NCBI GenBank assembly: GCA_963739375.1
Contig: CAVUAF010000014.1
Span: forward strand, 124,001 to 188,000
Reading direction: 5' to 3'
Length of the DNA stretch: 64,000 bases
From: CAVUAF01 sp963739375
GTDB lineage: Bacteria; Acidobacteriota; Terriglobia; Terriglobales; Acidobacteriaceae
Below, piece by piece: positions 1 to 7,326 of the stretch (positions within the stretch are counted from its first letter, which is position 1; each line of letters starts with the position of its first letter). The notes beneath the pieces were generated by a model, which did not search any database, was not told where the DNA came from, and worked only from the letters and a program-made list of their open reading frames with translations. The position numbers were made by a program, and so were the translations under genes.

Positions 1-1268
1 GTGTTTACGGCTCGGGTTACCTGGGCACGGTGGTCTCAGCCTGCCTGGCCGACTTCGGAACCCCCGTTACCTGCTTTGACCAGGAAACAGCGCGCATCAT
101 GGCGCTCGCCGAAGGCAAAGCCGCGTTCTACGAACGTAACCTCAGTGATGTGATTCGCCGCAACGTACGCAGCGGGCGCCTGGTGTATTCCACCGACCTG
201 GAATCGTTCGCCGGCCGCGCGAACATCATCTTCATCGCCCAGGACCTGGACCTGCGCCTCGAAGACGCCGTCGCGAAGCTCGCGCCGCTCACGGCGAAGT
301 CCACGGTGCTGGTGATCATGACGCCGGTGCCGGTGGGGACAGCCACCCGCATCGAGGCGCGGCTGGCGGCGATAGGACACCCGCGCGCCGTGGTCTCGCA
401 ACCGCTGTTCCTGACCGACGGCTGTGCGGTGGAAGACTTCAACTGGCCGGACCGCATCGTGTTCGGCACCAACTCGCCGGAACCGATCCTGATGCTGAAG
501 CAGATTTACCGCTCGCTGGTGATGCGCGGCGTCCCCGTGATCGTGACCAGCCATGAGACGGCGGAACTGGTGCGGCAGTCCTCGACCGCGTTCGTGGCCA
601 CCAAGATTTCGTTCATCAACGAAATTGCCACGCTGTGCGAGCGGGTGGGCGCCGATGCGGTGGACCTGGGGCTGGCGCTGGGCCTCGACAAGAAGATCTC
701 GCCGCGCTGCCTGCAACCGGGTTCCACCATGGGGGGCGCGTTTGTGGAGCGCGAGATGGAGTCGCTGGCGGAGCTGGCGCAGGGCTCGGGCGTCGACCTG
801 CGCATCCTCACCGCGGCGCGGGAGGTGAACCGCACGCTCTGCGACACCGTGGTGGCCAAGGTGGCCGCGATGGTGCACTCGCTGGCGGGCAAAGAGGTCG
901 GGATCCTGGGGCTGGCCTTCAAGCCGCATACCAGTTCGGTGGCGGGCTCGGCGTCGCTGGGGATCGCGCACAAGCTGGCCTCGGCGGGCGCCCGAGTGCG
1001 CGCCTACGATCCGGTGGCGCTCGACGAGGCGCGGCACCACCTGGATGCCGGCGTCCGCTGCTGCGAGACGCCGTATGCCGCGGCCCTGGGCGCCGACGCG
1101 CTGGTCGTCGGCACCGGCTGGCCCGAGTTCCGCGCCCTCGACTTTGACCGCATCCGCCGCGAACTGCGGCAGCCGGTCATCGTGGACACCAAGAACCTGC
1201 TGGACGGGCTGCGGCTCAGAACCATGGGCTTCCGCTACGTCGGCATGGGCCGCCCCAGCGCGGCATAA
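1..1268 (+). CDS. UDP-glucose/GDP-mannose dehydrogenase-like protein, 5' partial, catalytic Cys absent
   Basis: The reading frame is open from base 3, so the gene starts upstream of the window. It opens with a Rossmann motif GSGYLGTV. The family's NAD-binding, helical and UDP-binding C-terminal domains follow in order (TKISFINEIA, then GILGLAFKPHT). Known family members oxidise UDP-glucose to UDP-glucuronate with a cysteine in GGSCFPKD. Here the aligned stretch reads GGAFVERE, so the cysteine position holds Phe and the Lys-Asp is changed. The TDDMR motif after FKP is also replaced (HTSSVAG). The fold looks intact and the codon use is normal, so this is a maintained paralogue that probably does not perform the usual two-step oxidation. 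Family is certain; function is open. Confidence 0.85.
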   Translation, partial: VYGSGYLGTVVSACLADFGTPVTCFDQETARIMALAEGKAAFYERNLSDVIRRNVRSGRLVYSTDLESFAGRANIIFIAQDLDLRLEDAVAKLAPLTAKSTVLVIMTPVPVGTATRIEARLAAIGHPRAVVSQPLFLTDGCAVEDFNWPDRIVFGTNSPEPILMLKQIYRSLVMRGVPVIVTSHETAELVRQSSTAFVATKISFINEIATLCERVGADAVDLGLALGLDKKISPRCLQPGSTMGGAFVEREMESLAELAQGSGVDLRILTAAREVNRTLCDTVVAKVAAMVHSLAGKEVGILGLAFKPHTSSVAGSASLGIAHKLASAGARVRAYDPVALDEARHHLDAGVRCCETPYAAALGADALVVGTGWPEFRALDFDRIRRELRQPVIVDTKNLLDGLRLRTMGFRYVGMGRPSAA

Positions 1269-1277
1269 GCCATGCAG

Positions 1278-1313
1278 GCGAAGCCCGGCCGCCCGCGGCC
1301 GGGCTTCGCTTTT
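1278..1313 (+). terminator. Intrinsic terminator after the dehydrogenase gene
   Basis: A perfect 13-bp stem, GCGAAGCCCGGCC pairing with its complement across a 6-nt loop, is followed by TTTT. It begins 9 nt after the stop codon. Confidence 0.85.
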
Positions 1314-1353
1314 CCCTCCGGGCGCGGCGCCCCCGGCGTGAAGGATTTTGCTG

Positions 1354-1432
1354 CTTCAGTGCAGCCCCTGCACTGAGGACCTGGCGTGCGACCGGTTCCA
1401 GTTCTGCCCCTCCTCGGTCGCACGCTTTTTTT
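1354..1432 (+). ncRNA. Candidate two-hairpin small RNA or 3'-UTR RNA with anti-Shine-Dalgarno loop
   Basis: The first hairpin has a CAGTGCA/TGCACTG core extended to about 10 bp with loop GCCCC. The second has a 10-bp perfect stem GCGTGCGACC/GGTCGCACGC with a 22-nt loop containing CCCCTCCTC. Seven T residues follow directly, so this is also an efficient terminator. There is no open frame. No clear promoter is visible between it and the upstream terminator, so it may be processed from readthrough or may only be a tandem terminator. A C-rich loop complementary to GGAGG resembles the CcsR/cuckoo type of bacterial sRNA. Confidence 0.45.
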
Positions 1433-1482
1433 AGTCCCGCCGTGCGCAAGGTGGCTGTGCCGTTGGCGCGGCCCGCGCCGCC

Positions 1483-1512
1483 GCGACAACCGCGTTCTCC
1501 CGTTGCTATAAT
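1483..1512 (+). promoter_or_regulatory. Promoter of tRNA-His
   Basis: A perfect -10 TATAAT (1507-1512) lies 18 nt after GCGACA, a weak -35. The predicted start near 1519 leaves a leader of about 60 nt before the mature tRNA. Confidence 0.55.
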
Positions 1513-1578
1513 GAATGGCTGCGGCGCATGCCGCGCGCCGCGTGGTGCGAGTGCATCCCTCGCTCTTCCCTCCAACAT

Positions 1579-1654
1579 GGCGGGCGTAGTTCAGCGGTAG
1601 AACACCGGACTGTGGCTCCGGCTGTCGTGGGTTCGAATCCCACCGCCCGCCCCA
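1579..1654 (+). tRNA. tRNA-His (GTG)
   Basis: A full cloverleaf is visible. The acceptor stem is GCGGGCG/CGCCCGC, the anticodon stem CCGGA/TCCGG has GTG at 1612-1614, and the T arm is GTGGG-TTCGAAT-CCCAC. The extra G at 1579 faces discriminator C at 1651, the G-1:C73 pair that identifies tRNA-His. CCA is encoded at 1652-1654. Confidence 0.97.
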
Positions 1655-1697
1655 GCAGACTCCGACCGGCTGGCTTGGCCTGGGTTCCGCCCGGGCC

Positions 1698-1922
1698 TCA
1701 GCTGTGCGACTTGGCGCCGATGGCCCTGACCTCGGAGGCGAGACAGATGAGGAAGAACAGCAGGCTGGTCTCCAACAGATTCCTGCCCCTGAAGCGAGCT
1801 ACCGCCAGCAACCAGTTCTCCAGACTCCCGACGTGGACGGCTGCCGCAGCGACGGCTGCAATCCAGCCAAGGTAATAGCAAACCCTCGATGTCATCGACA
1901 AACGCTCGGTGCGAGTCATCAT
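1698..1922 (-). CDS. Small two-TM membrane protein, unknown
   Basis: This is a 74-residue protein. The start is supported by GGGAGG 3-6 nt before a double ATG (the second ATG is the better-spaced start). Two hydrophobic stretches are likely membrane helices: about residues 14-32 (rich in Ala and Val) and 50-63 (LLFFLICLA). No family is recognised. It is convergent with nothing and sits alone between tRNA-His and the hydrolase gene. It could be a chance frame, but the Shine-Dalgarno sequence and the hydrophobic pattern favour a real gene. Confidence 0.5.
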   Translation of the reverse strand: MMTRTERLSMTSRVCYYLGWIAAVAAAAVHVGSLENWLLAVARFRGRNLLETSLLFFLICLASEVRAIGAKSHS

Positions 1923-2058
1923 CCGCCTCCCGATTGAGATTTCATTCTGAGCCTATGGTACCCAGTAGAGCCTGCCATTATTGCCGCAAGCGAAGCGGGG
2001 AGCAATGGTTATGCATGATCCATGCGAGAATGTGCGGCGCGCATGCGGAGGGCCCGCC

Positions 2059-3516
2059 GTGAAACGTCTCGCCCTGCTCCTGCTCATCTCGATCGCCGCG
2101 CTCGCCGCGGATTATCCCACGCCGGCGGAAAACGATTACGTGGTGCGCGGCTTCCGCTTCCAGACCGGCGAGCAGCTCGACGTCCGGCTGCACTACACCA
2201 CGCTCGGGCAGGCACAGCGCGACGCCAGCGGGCGCGTCACCAACGCCGTGCTGGTGCTGCACGGCACCGGCGGCTCGGGCCGCGGCTTCCTGAACGCGAC
2301 CTTCGCCGGCGTGCTGTTCGGCGCGGGACAACTGCTGGACGCAACGAAATACTTCATCATCCTGCCCGACAACGTGGGCCACGGCCGCTCGTCGAAGCCG
2401 AGCGACGGGCGGCGCATGAAGTTCCCGCGCTACGACTACGCCGACATGGTCGCGCTCCAGCACGCGCTGCTCACCGACGCCCTCCAGGTCAGCCACCTGC
2501 GCCTCGTCATGGGCACTTCCATGGGCTGCATGCACGCGTGGGTCTGGGCCGAGACCTACCCGGATTTCATGGACGCCGCCATGCCGCTGGCCTGCCTGCC
2601 GGTCGAGATCGCGGGGCGCAACCGCATGTGGCGGAAGATGCTCATGGATGCCATCCGCCAGGACCCGGCGTGGAACCACGGCGATTACACCGAGGAGCCG
2701 AAGCAGGGGCTGCGCGCGGCGTTGGCGATCGAGAGCTTCGCTACCGGCGCGCCGCTGGTGCTGCAACGCCTGGCGCCGACACGGGATGCGGCGGACCAGC
2801 TCGTCGAGCAGCGGCTCAGCACGCAGGTCGCGCGTGCCGAGGCCAACGACATGCTCTACCAGTTCGACGCCTCGCGAAATTACAACCCGCAGCCGAAGCT
2901 CGATTCGATCAAGACGCAGGTCATGGCGGTGAACTCGGCCGACGATTTCGTCAATCCGCCGGAACTCGGCATCCTGGAACGCGAAATCAAGCGCGTGCCC
3001 CGCGGCAGCGCTGTCGTCCTGCCGATCACCGAGCAGACCCGCGGCCACGGCACCCATTCCCTGCCCGCCATCTGGCAGGGCTACCTGCAGCAACTGCTGG
3101 AACGCTCCGCCCCGGGGGCGGCCGCCGCGAATCCAGAACGAATGCTGACCGTTGTGCCGAATACCGTGGGCGTGGCACCCGGTGGTCAGGTGCCGCCGGG
3201 TGCGATTGGCGACCCCGCGTTGGGACCTGTTTACCGCGTCGGCAATGGCGTGATGCCGCCGCGCCAGCTCTACGCCCCTGATCCGCAATACACCGAAGCG
3301 GCGCGCGAGGCCAAAATCGCCGGCACCGTGCTTCTCTTCGTGGTAATTGGCGCCGACGGATTGGTGCACGACGTGAAGGTGCAGCGCAGCCTGGAGCCGT
3401 CGCTCGACCAGAAAGCGGTCGATGCCGTGCGGACTTGGCGCTTCGAGCCCGCGACGAGGGACGGGCGCCCCGTCCCCGTGCAGGTCACCATCGAGGTGAA
3501 CTTCCGGCTGTACTGA
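2059..3516 (+). CDS. Exported alpha/beta hydrolase (MetX-like) fused to a TonB C-terminal domain
   Basis: The start is GTG at 2059, chosen because GGAGGG lies 6 nt upstream and the product begins with a signal peptide (KRLALLLLISIAALAA). About 485 residues. Residues ~30-360 form an alpha/beta hydrolase of the homoserine-acetyltransferase-like group: oxyanion region HGTGGSG, nucleophile elbow GTSMGC, an Asp in NSADDFV and a His in GHGTHSLP. After a proline/glycine linker, the last ~85 residues match the TonB C-terminal fold (YTEAAREAKIAGTV...VDAVRTWRFEPA). The TonB half normally contacts outer-membrane transporters or binds periplasmic partners, and no N-terminal TonB anchor is present. A periplasmic esterase or acyltransferase is likely; the substrate is unknown. 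Confidence 0.85.
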   Translation: MKRLALLLLISIAALAADYPTPAENDYVVRGFRFQTGEQLDVRLHYTTLGQAQRDASGRVTNAVLVLHGTGGSGRGFLNATFAGVLFGAGQLLDATKYFIILPDNVGHGRSSKPSDGRRMKFPRYDYADMVALQHALLTDALQVSHLRLVMGTSMGCMHAWVWAETYPDFMDAAMPLACLPVEIAGRNRMWRKMLMDAIRQDPAWNHGDYTEEPKQGLRAALAIESFATGAPLVLQRLAPTRDAADQLVEQRLSTQVARAEANDMLYQFDASRNYNPQPKLDSIKTQVMAVNSADDFVNPPELGILEREIKRVPRGSAVVLPITEQTRGHGTHSLPAIWQGYLQQLLERSAPGAAAANPERMLTVVPNTVGVAPGGQVPPGAIGDPALGPVYRVGNGVMPPRQLYAPDPQYTEAAREAKIAGTVLLFVVIGADGLVHDVKVQRSLEPSLDQKAVDAVRTWRFEPATRDGRPVPVQVTIEVNFRLY

Positions 3517-3556
3517 GCTTGGAAGAGCCACACGAAGGACACGAAGTGGCAGCGGG

Positions 3557-3781
3557 TTAATCCAGCGCGCAGGCACCGGGGCCTCGCGGGTCGCCGCAGG
3601 AGCCGCACGGGCCGCCCGCCCGTGCCGCCGGCTTGCCGGAGGCCGAGTGCGCGGCGAAAACCGAGAGTTGCTGTTCCAGGCGCGTGCCCTGGCAGCCGGG
3701 ACACTCAGGCTGCTGCTGGCCGTACACCAGCGCCTCGAACTTGCGCGCGCAGTCGGAGCAGACGTATTCGAAGATAGGCAT
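3557..3781 (-). CDS. FmdB-family zinc ribbon protein
   Basis: A 74-residue protein beginning MPIFEYVCSDC, with CxxC pairs (CSDC and CPGC) spaced as in the FmdB/CxxC-CxxC-SSSS regulatory family. A second cysteine cluster (CGSCGDPRGPGAC) lies at the C-terminus. The family is thought to bind zinc; its molecular role is poorly defined. It is read convergently to the hydrolase gene. Confidence 0.85.
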   Translation of the reverse strand: MPIFEYVCSDCARKFEALVYGQQQPECPGCQGTRLEQQLSVFAAHSASGKPAARAGGPCGSCGDPRGPGACALD

Positions 3782-3820
3782 GGTGGTGGCAGTGACCGCC
3801 TACGATTCTAAAACAAAAGC

Positions 3821-3883
3821 GCTGTCCGCCGTCCGCCCTCCGCTGTCTCAGGGGAGAAAGCGGAGGACGGAGAGCGGAAGGCG
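3821..3883. repeat. Iterated 7-nt word repeat with inverted second arm
   Basis: Left arm reads GCTGTCC, GCCGTCC, GCCCTCC, GCTGTCT. The right arm carries the complementary words GCGGAGG, ACGGAGA, GCGGAAG. The two arms can pair into a hairpin. It sits between fmdB and the aldo/keto reductase start codon. Confidence 0.7.
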
Positions 3884-3889
3884 CTCAGC

Positions 3890-4858
3890 ATGAACTATCG
3901 CACGCTCGGTCGCACCGGCTTCGACGTCAGCGAGATCGGCCACGGGCTGTGGGGCATGAGCAACTGGTCGGACTCCGACGACGCCGCATCGCTCGCCGCG
4001 CTGCAGCTCGCCGCCTCGCTCGGCTGCAACTTCTTCGACACCGCCTGGGCCTACGGCGACGGCAAGAGCGACGCCTTCCTGGGCGAACTCCTGCAACGCC
4101 ATGCCGGGCGCCTGTACGCGGCGTCAAAGGTGCCGCCCAAAAACCGCCAGTGGCCCGCCACCGCCGCGTACAAGTACGGCGACGTCTTCCCGGCGGCGCA
4201 CGTGCTCGAGTACGCCGAACGCATCCGGCAAACGCTCGGCGTCGCCACCATTGACCTGCTGCAATTTCACGTGTGGGACGATTCGTGGGCCGACGAACCC
4301 GAATTCCGCGCGACGGTCGAGCAACTCAAGCAGCGCGGCCTCTGCCGCAGCTTCGGCATCAGCCTGAATCGCTGGGAGCCGTGGAATGGCCTGCGCGCGC
4401 TGCGCACCGGGCTGGTGGACGTGGTGCAGGTGATCTACAACCTCTTCGACCAGGCGCCGGAGGACGAACTCTTCCCCGCCTGCCGCGAGCTGAACGTGGG
4501 GGTGATCGCGCGCGTGCCGCTCGACGAAGGCAGCCTGGGCGGAAAGCTCACGCGCACGACCGAGTTCCCCGCCGGCGACTGGCGCACCATCTACTTCAAC
4601 CCGGAAAATCTCGCCGCCACCATGGACCGCGTCGAGAAGCTGCAAGCGCTTCTGCCGGAGGGCATGACGCTGCCGGAGATGGCGCTTCGCTTCATCCTCT
4701 CGCACCCGGACGTCAGCACCACCATCATCGGGATGCGCCGCGCGGAGCACGTGCGGAACAACCTGGCTTGCAGCGGCCGCGGGCCGCTCCCGCCGGAGCT
4801 GCTTCGGGAATTGAAGCAGCATCGCTGGGATAGGAAGCCGCGGCCCTGGTCGGCATGA
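3890..4858 (+). CDS. Aldo/keto reductase
   Basis: A 322-residue (beta/alpha)8 NADPH-dependent oxidoreductase. The family tetrad is visible: Asp and Tyr in DTAWAYGD, Lys in AASKVPP and His in LLQFHVW. The C-terminal cofactor region IIGMRRAEHVRNN matches the family. Length is typical. The start follows the repeat directly and has only a weak ribosome site (GGAAGGCGCTCAGC). The physiological carbonyl substrate cannot be predicted. Confidence 0.9.
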   Translation: MNYRTLGRTGFDVSEIGHGLWGMSNWSDSDDAASLAALQLAASLGCNFFDTAWAYGDGKSDAFLGELLQRHAGRLYAASKVPPKNRQWPATAAYKYGDVFPAAHVLEYAERIRQTLGVATIDLLQFHVWDDSWADEPEFRATVEQLKQRGLCRSFGISLNRWEPWNGLRALRTGLVDVVQVIYNLFDQAPEDELFPACRELNVGVIARVPLDEGSLGGKLTRTTEFPAGDWRTIYFNPENLAATMDRVEKLQALLPEGMTLPEMALRFILSHPDVSTTIIGMRRAEHVRNNLACSGRGPLPPELLRELKQHRWDRKPRPWSA

Positions 4859-4863
4859 ACCTT

Positions 4864-4964
4864 GAGTCATTGGGTCATCGGGTCATTGAGTGATTGAAAA
4901 ACCGGCCCCTGATCTGGCAGTTTCATCAATGACGCAATCGCCCAATGACACAATGGCCCAATGA
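4864..4964. repeat. Iterated 8-nt word repeat with inverted second arm
   Basis: Left arm: GAGTCATT, GGGTCATC, GGGTCATT, GAGTGATT. Right arm: CAATGACG, CAATCGCC, CAATGACA, CAATGGCC, CAATGAAT. The arms are reverse-complementary in most positions, and a spacer of about 28 nt separates them. The right arm overlaps the annotated start of the next gene. Confidence 0.75.
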
Positions 4965-5937
4965 ATTCGTCCCTCGCCGCGGCATGCGCAACCCGCACGC
5001 CCAGACCATCTTTGGCTGGCTGCTGACACGCCCGAACCGCATGCCGGCTTCCGAACCGCGATTGTTCCGCGTCGCCCCGGAGGTGCAGGTGCTCTGCCAG
5101 TGCAACTGGCAGGCGGAACGGCAGCGCGCGACCACGCTGGTCCTGGTCCACGGCCTGGAAGGCTCGACTGAATCGCAATACATCCTGGGCACGGCCAACA
5201 AGGCCTGGGACGCGGGTTTCAACGTGGTGCGCATGAACATGCGCAACTGCGGCGGCAGCGAGCAGCTGGGCCCCACGCTCTACCACAGCGGACTCTCGGC
5301 CGACGTCGGCGCGGTGCTGCGCACGCTGGTCGAGCACGACCAGCTGCCGCGGGTAGCGCTCTGCGGCTTTTCCATGGGCGGCAACCTGGTGCTCAAGCTG
5401 GCCGGCGAACTGGGGCGCGACCACGCCGCGCCGCGCGAGCTGATTGCCGTCGCCGGGGTGTCGGCGGCGATGGACCTCGGGCCCTCCGCCGACGCGCTGC
5501 ACGACCTCGCGAATCGCGCCTACGAGCTGAACTTCGTGCGCAACCTGCGGCGCAGCGTGGAGCGCAAGGCGCGCCTGTTTCCCGGACGCTACGATCTCGG
5601 ACGGCTGCGCGGGGTGTGGAGCGTCCGCGGCTTTGATGAGTACATCACCGCCCCGTACTCCGGCTTCACCGGCGCCGACGACTACTACCAGCGTGCGGCG
5701 GCGGCGCGCGTCCTGGAGCACATTGCCGTCCCGGCGCTGGTGATCCATGCCGCCGACGATCCCTTCATCCGCGTGCTGCCGGAGACGCGCGCCAAGCTCG
5801 CCGGCAATCCCCACATTCACTTTGTCGAGAGCGCGCACGGCGGCCACTGCGGCTTTCTCGCGCTCCCCGATGGCTATGACGGCCGCTGGGCGGAGCGGGC
5901 GGTGGTGGAGTTCGTGAAAATCCAGGCTACCGGATAA
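4945..5937 (+). CDS. YheT-family alpha/beta hydrolase
   Basis: 330 residues. The N-terminal RNPHAQTIFG, the HGLEGS oxyanion region and the nucleophile elbow GFSMGG are diagnostic of the YheT/ABHD1-3 group. The acid is probably in AADDPFI and the His in HGGHCGF. Members hydrolyse esters of unknown identity. The ATG at 4945 lies inside an iterated-word repeat, so the first ~10 residues may be repeat-derived; ATG 4984 is the next in-frame start, but it leaves the conserved RNPH motif at the very N-terminus. Confidence 0.88.
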   Translation: MTQWPNEFVPRRGMRNPHAQTIFGWLLTRPNRMPASEPRLFRVAPEVQVLCQCNWQAERQRATTLVLVHGLEGSTESQYILGTANKAWDAGFNVVRMNMRNCGGSEQLGPTLYHSGLSADVGAVLRTLVEHDQLPRVALCGFSMGGNLVLKLAGELGRDHAAPRELIAVAGVSAAMDLGPSADALHDLANRAYELNFVRNLRRSVERKARLFPGRYDLGRLRGVWSVRGFDEYITAPYSGFTGADDYYQRAAAARVLEHIAVPALVIHAADDPFIRVLPETRAKLAGNPHIHFVESAHGGHCGFLALPDGYDGRWAERAVVEFVKIQATG

Positions 5938-5950
5938 GCCCTTCTCCAAA

Positions 5951-6035
5951 CATCCCGAGCGAAGCGAGGGAGCCCTACCGTACCCAAGTACCTCGGGGGA
6001 GATAGGGCTCCCTCGTCGCTGCGCTCCTCGGGATG
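5951..6035. repeat. 85-bp palindromic intergenic repeat, CATCCCGAGCG family, copy 1
   Basis: The ends CATCCCGAGCG...CGGGATG and the inner AGGGAGCCCTA...TAGGGCTCCCT are inverted, giving a long imperfect hairpin. It is near-identical to copy 2, which lies 24 nt downstream. Confidence 0.85.
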
Positions 6036-6058
6036 TTTTCAAAAGCGGCCCTTGCAAG

Positions 6059-6143
6059 CATCCCGAGCGAAGCGAGGGAGCCCTACCGTACCGAAACATA
6101 TCGGGTGAGATAGGGCTCCCTCGTCGCTGCGCTCCTCGGGATG
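6059..6143. repeat. 85-bp palindromic intergenic repeat, CATCCCGAGCG family, copy 2
   Basis: Same arms as copy 1; only the central loop differs (CCGAAACATATCGG against CCCAAGTACCTCGG). The tandem pair fills most of the gap before recX. Confidence 0.85.
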
Positions 6144-6177
6144 TTTCAAGAAAGCGAGGCGTTATGATGTTCCCGCC

Positions 6178-6708
6178 ATGCCCCGTGGTTCGCGCCCCCG
6201 CAAGCTCGCCGACGAAGCGGCGCTCTACGACTACGCGGTCAAGGCGCTGGGGCGGCGCATGCGTTCGGTCGCCGAACTCAAGCGGCTGCTGCGGCAGCGC
6301 GCCGGCGGCGACGACGCGCCCCGCCTCATCGAGCGCGTGGTGGCGCACCTGAAGGAACGGAAGTACCTGAACGATTCCGCGTACGCCGCGGCCTACACCA
6401 GCTATCGCAAGGAAAACCAGAAGTTCGGGCGGCTGCGCGTGATCAGCGACCTCAAGGCGCGCGGCGTGCATGGCGAGGTCATCGCCCAGGCCATTGCCGC
6501 CGGCTTCGAGGGCACCGACGAAGAGCAGGCGGCGCGCGGCTTCCTGCAGCGCAAGCGCATCCGCAAGCCCGCCGACGATCGGGGCGCGGCCCGCATCTTC
6601 CGCACCCTGCTACGCGCCGGCTACTCCAAGCGCGTCGCGCTGCGCGTGCTGAACCAGTGGAACGTGGACGAGGAAGTGCTCAGCGCGCTGGAGACGGAAG
6701 AGGAGTAG
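6178..6708 (+). CDS. recX: Regulatory protein RecX
   Basis: 176 residues with the three-repeat helical layout of RecX. The first contains RSVAELKRLL. The middle contains YLNDSAYAAAYTSYR, close to the family signature LNDxxFAxxY. The third contains GYSKRVALRVL. RecX binds RecA filaments and limits recombinase activity. recA is not next to it here. The likely start is the ATG after GTTCCCGCC; no strong ribosome site is visible. Confidence 0.9.
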   Translation: MPRGSRPRKLADEAALYDYAVKALGRRMRSVAELKRLLRQRAGGDDAPRLIERVVAHLKERKYLNDSAYAAAYTSYRKENQKFGRLRVISDLKARGVHGEVIAQAIAAGFEGTDEEQAARGFLQRKRIRKPADDRGAARIFRTLLRAGYSKRVALRVLNQWNVDEEVLSALETEEE

Positions 6709-6710
6709 GC

Positions 6711-6787
6711 AAGCACTTAGCACCTAGCACTTAGCACTTAGCAGGCTCTCAACGGCCAAATGCTAAGTGCTAACTGCCAAGTGCTTC
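6711..6787. repeat. Iterated 7-nt word repeat GCACTTA with inverted second arm
   Basis: Left arm: GCACTTA, GCACCTA, GCACTTA, GCACTTA. The right arm read in reverse complement gives GCACTTG, GCAGTTA, GCACTTA. It lies between convergent genes, where a hairpin could act as a two-way terminator. The same word class recurs at 40935-41020. Confidence 0.8.
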
Positions 6788-6790
6788 CTG

Positions 6791-7231
6791 CTACTTGGGT
6801 TCGCTTCCCGTCTTCAGCGGCACGGTGTAGGTGGTGTGGCAATCGTTGCCCGGGTCCCAGGTGTAGCGCGCGCGCTCGTCGCCGTTGCGCACGATGAAGA
6901 TGAGAGGATTCTTCACCTGGTTGGGGAGGTGGACGAAGCGCACCCGGCCGTCGGCATTGCTGGCGGCTTCCAGCTCCAGCTTGCGCTTGTTGAGGAAGCC
7001 ATACCGGATGGTGGTCTGGACCTTGGCGTTGTAGAGCGGCTTGCCGGCCAGGTCGGTAATGCGGAACTCCACCGTGCACGCCCCTCCGCCGGCTTCTTCC
7101 GCGCTCATTTCCGGCACGATGGCCCCGCCCGACGGCGGCTGCTGGGTGGGTTTTTCGGCACTTGGCTGCTGCTGGGCGGCGGCAGCCAGCACCAGCGGCA
7201 ACACGATCATGGCGAGGCAAATCTTCCGCAT
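6791..7231 (-). CDS. Exported protein of unknown function
   Basis: 146 residues with a signal peptide (MRKICLAMIVLPLVLAAAA) and a Gln/Pro-rich linker. A ~95-residue beta-rich domain follows (CTVEFRITDLAGKPLYNAKV...GRVRFVHLP), resembling carboxypeptidase-regulatory or Cna-B-like folds used for periplasmic binding or scaffolding. There are two Cys, one in the domain start and one near the C-terminus. The fold assignment is by pattern only. Confidence 0.7.
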   Translation of the reverse strand: MRKICLAMIVLPLVLAAAAQQQPSAEKPTQQPPSGGAIVPEMSAEEAGGGACTVEFRITDLAGKPLYNAKVQTTIRYGFLNKRKLELEAASNADGRVRFVHLPNQVKNPLIFIVRNGDERARYTWDPGNDCHTTYTVPLKTGSEPK

Positions 7232-7266
7232 AGCTTCCTGATGATACTCCTCCGTGCCCGCGAGTC

Positions 7267-7302
7267 GATCGGGCCGAAGACCGACGGCCGATGACCAATG
7301 AC
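7267..7302. repeat. Iterated 7-nt word repeat upstream of alaS
   Basis: Words CGAAGAC, CGACGGC, CGATGAC, CAATGAC run in tandem. They cover the first codons of the longest alaS frame, which argues for the later start codons. Confidence 0.55.
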
Positions 7303-7326
7303 GTAAAATACCCCGATACTCACCCC

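Noticed and set aside
4867..6471. Minus-strand frame containing TSRGAQRRGSP repeats
   Set aside because: These are translations of the CATCCCGAGCG palindromic repeat and antisense of the YheT and recX genes, not a protein.
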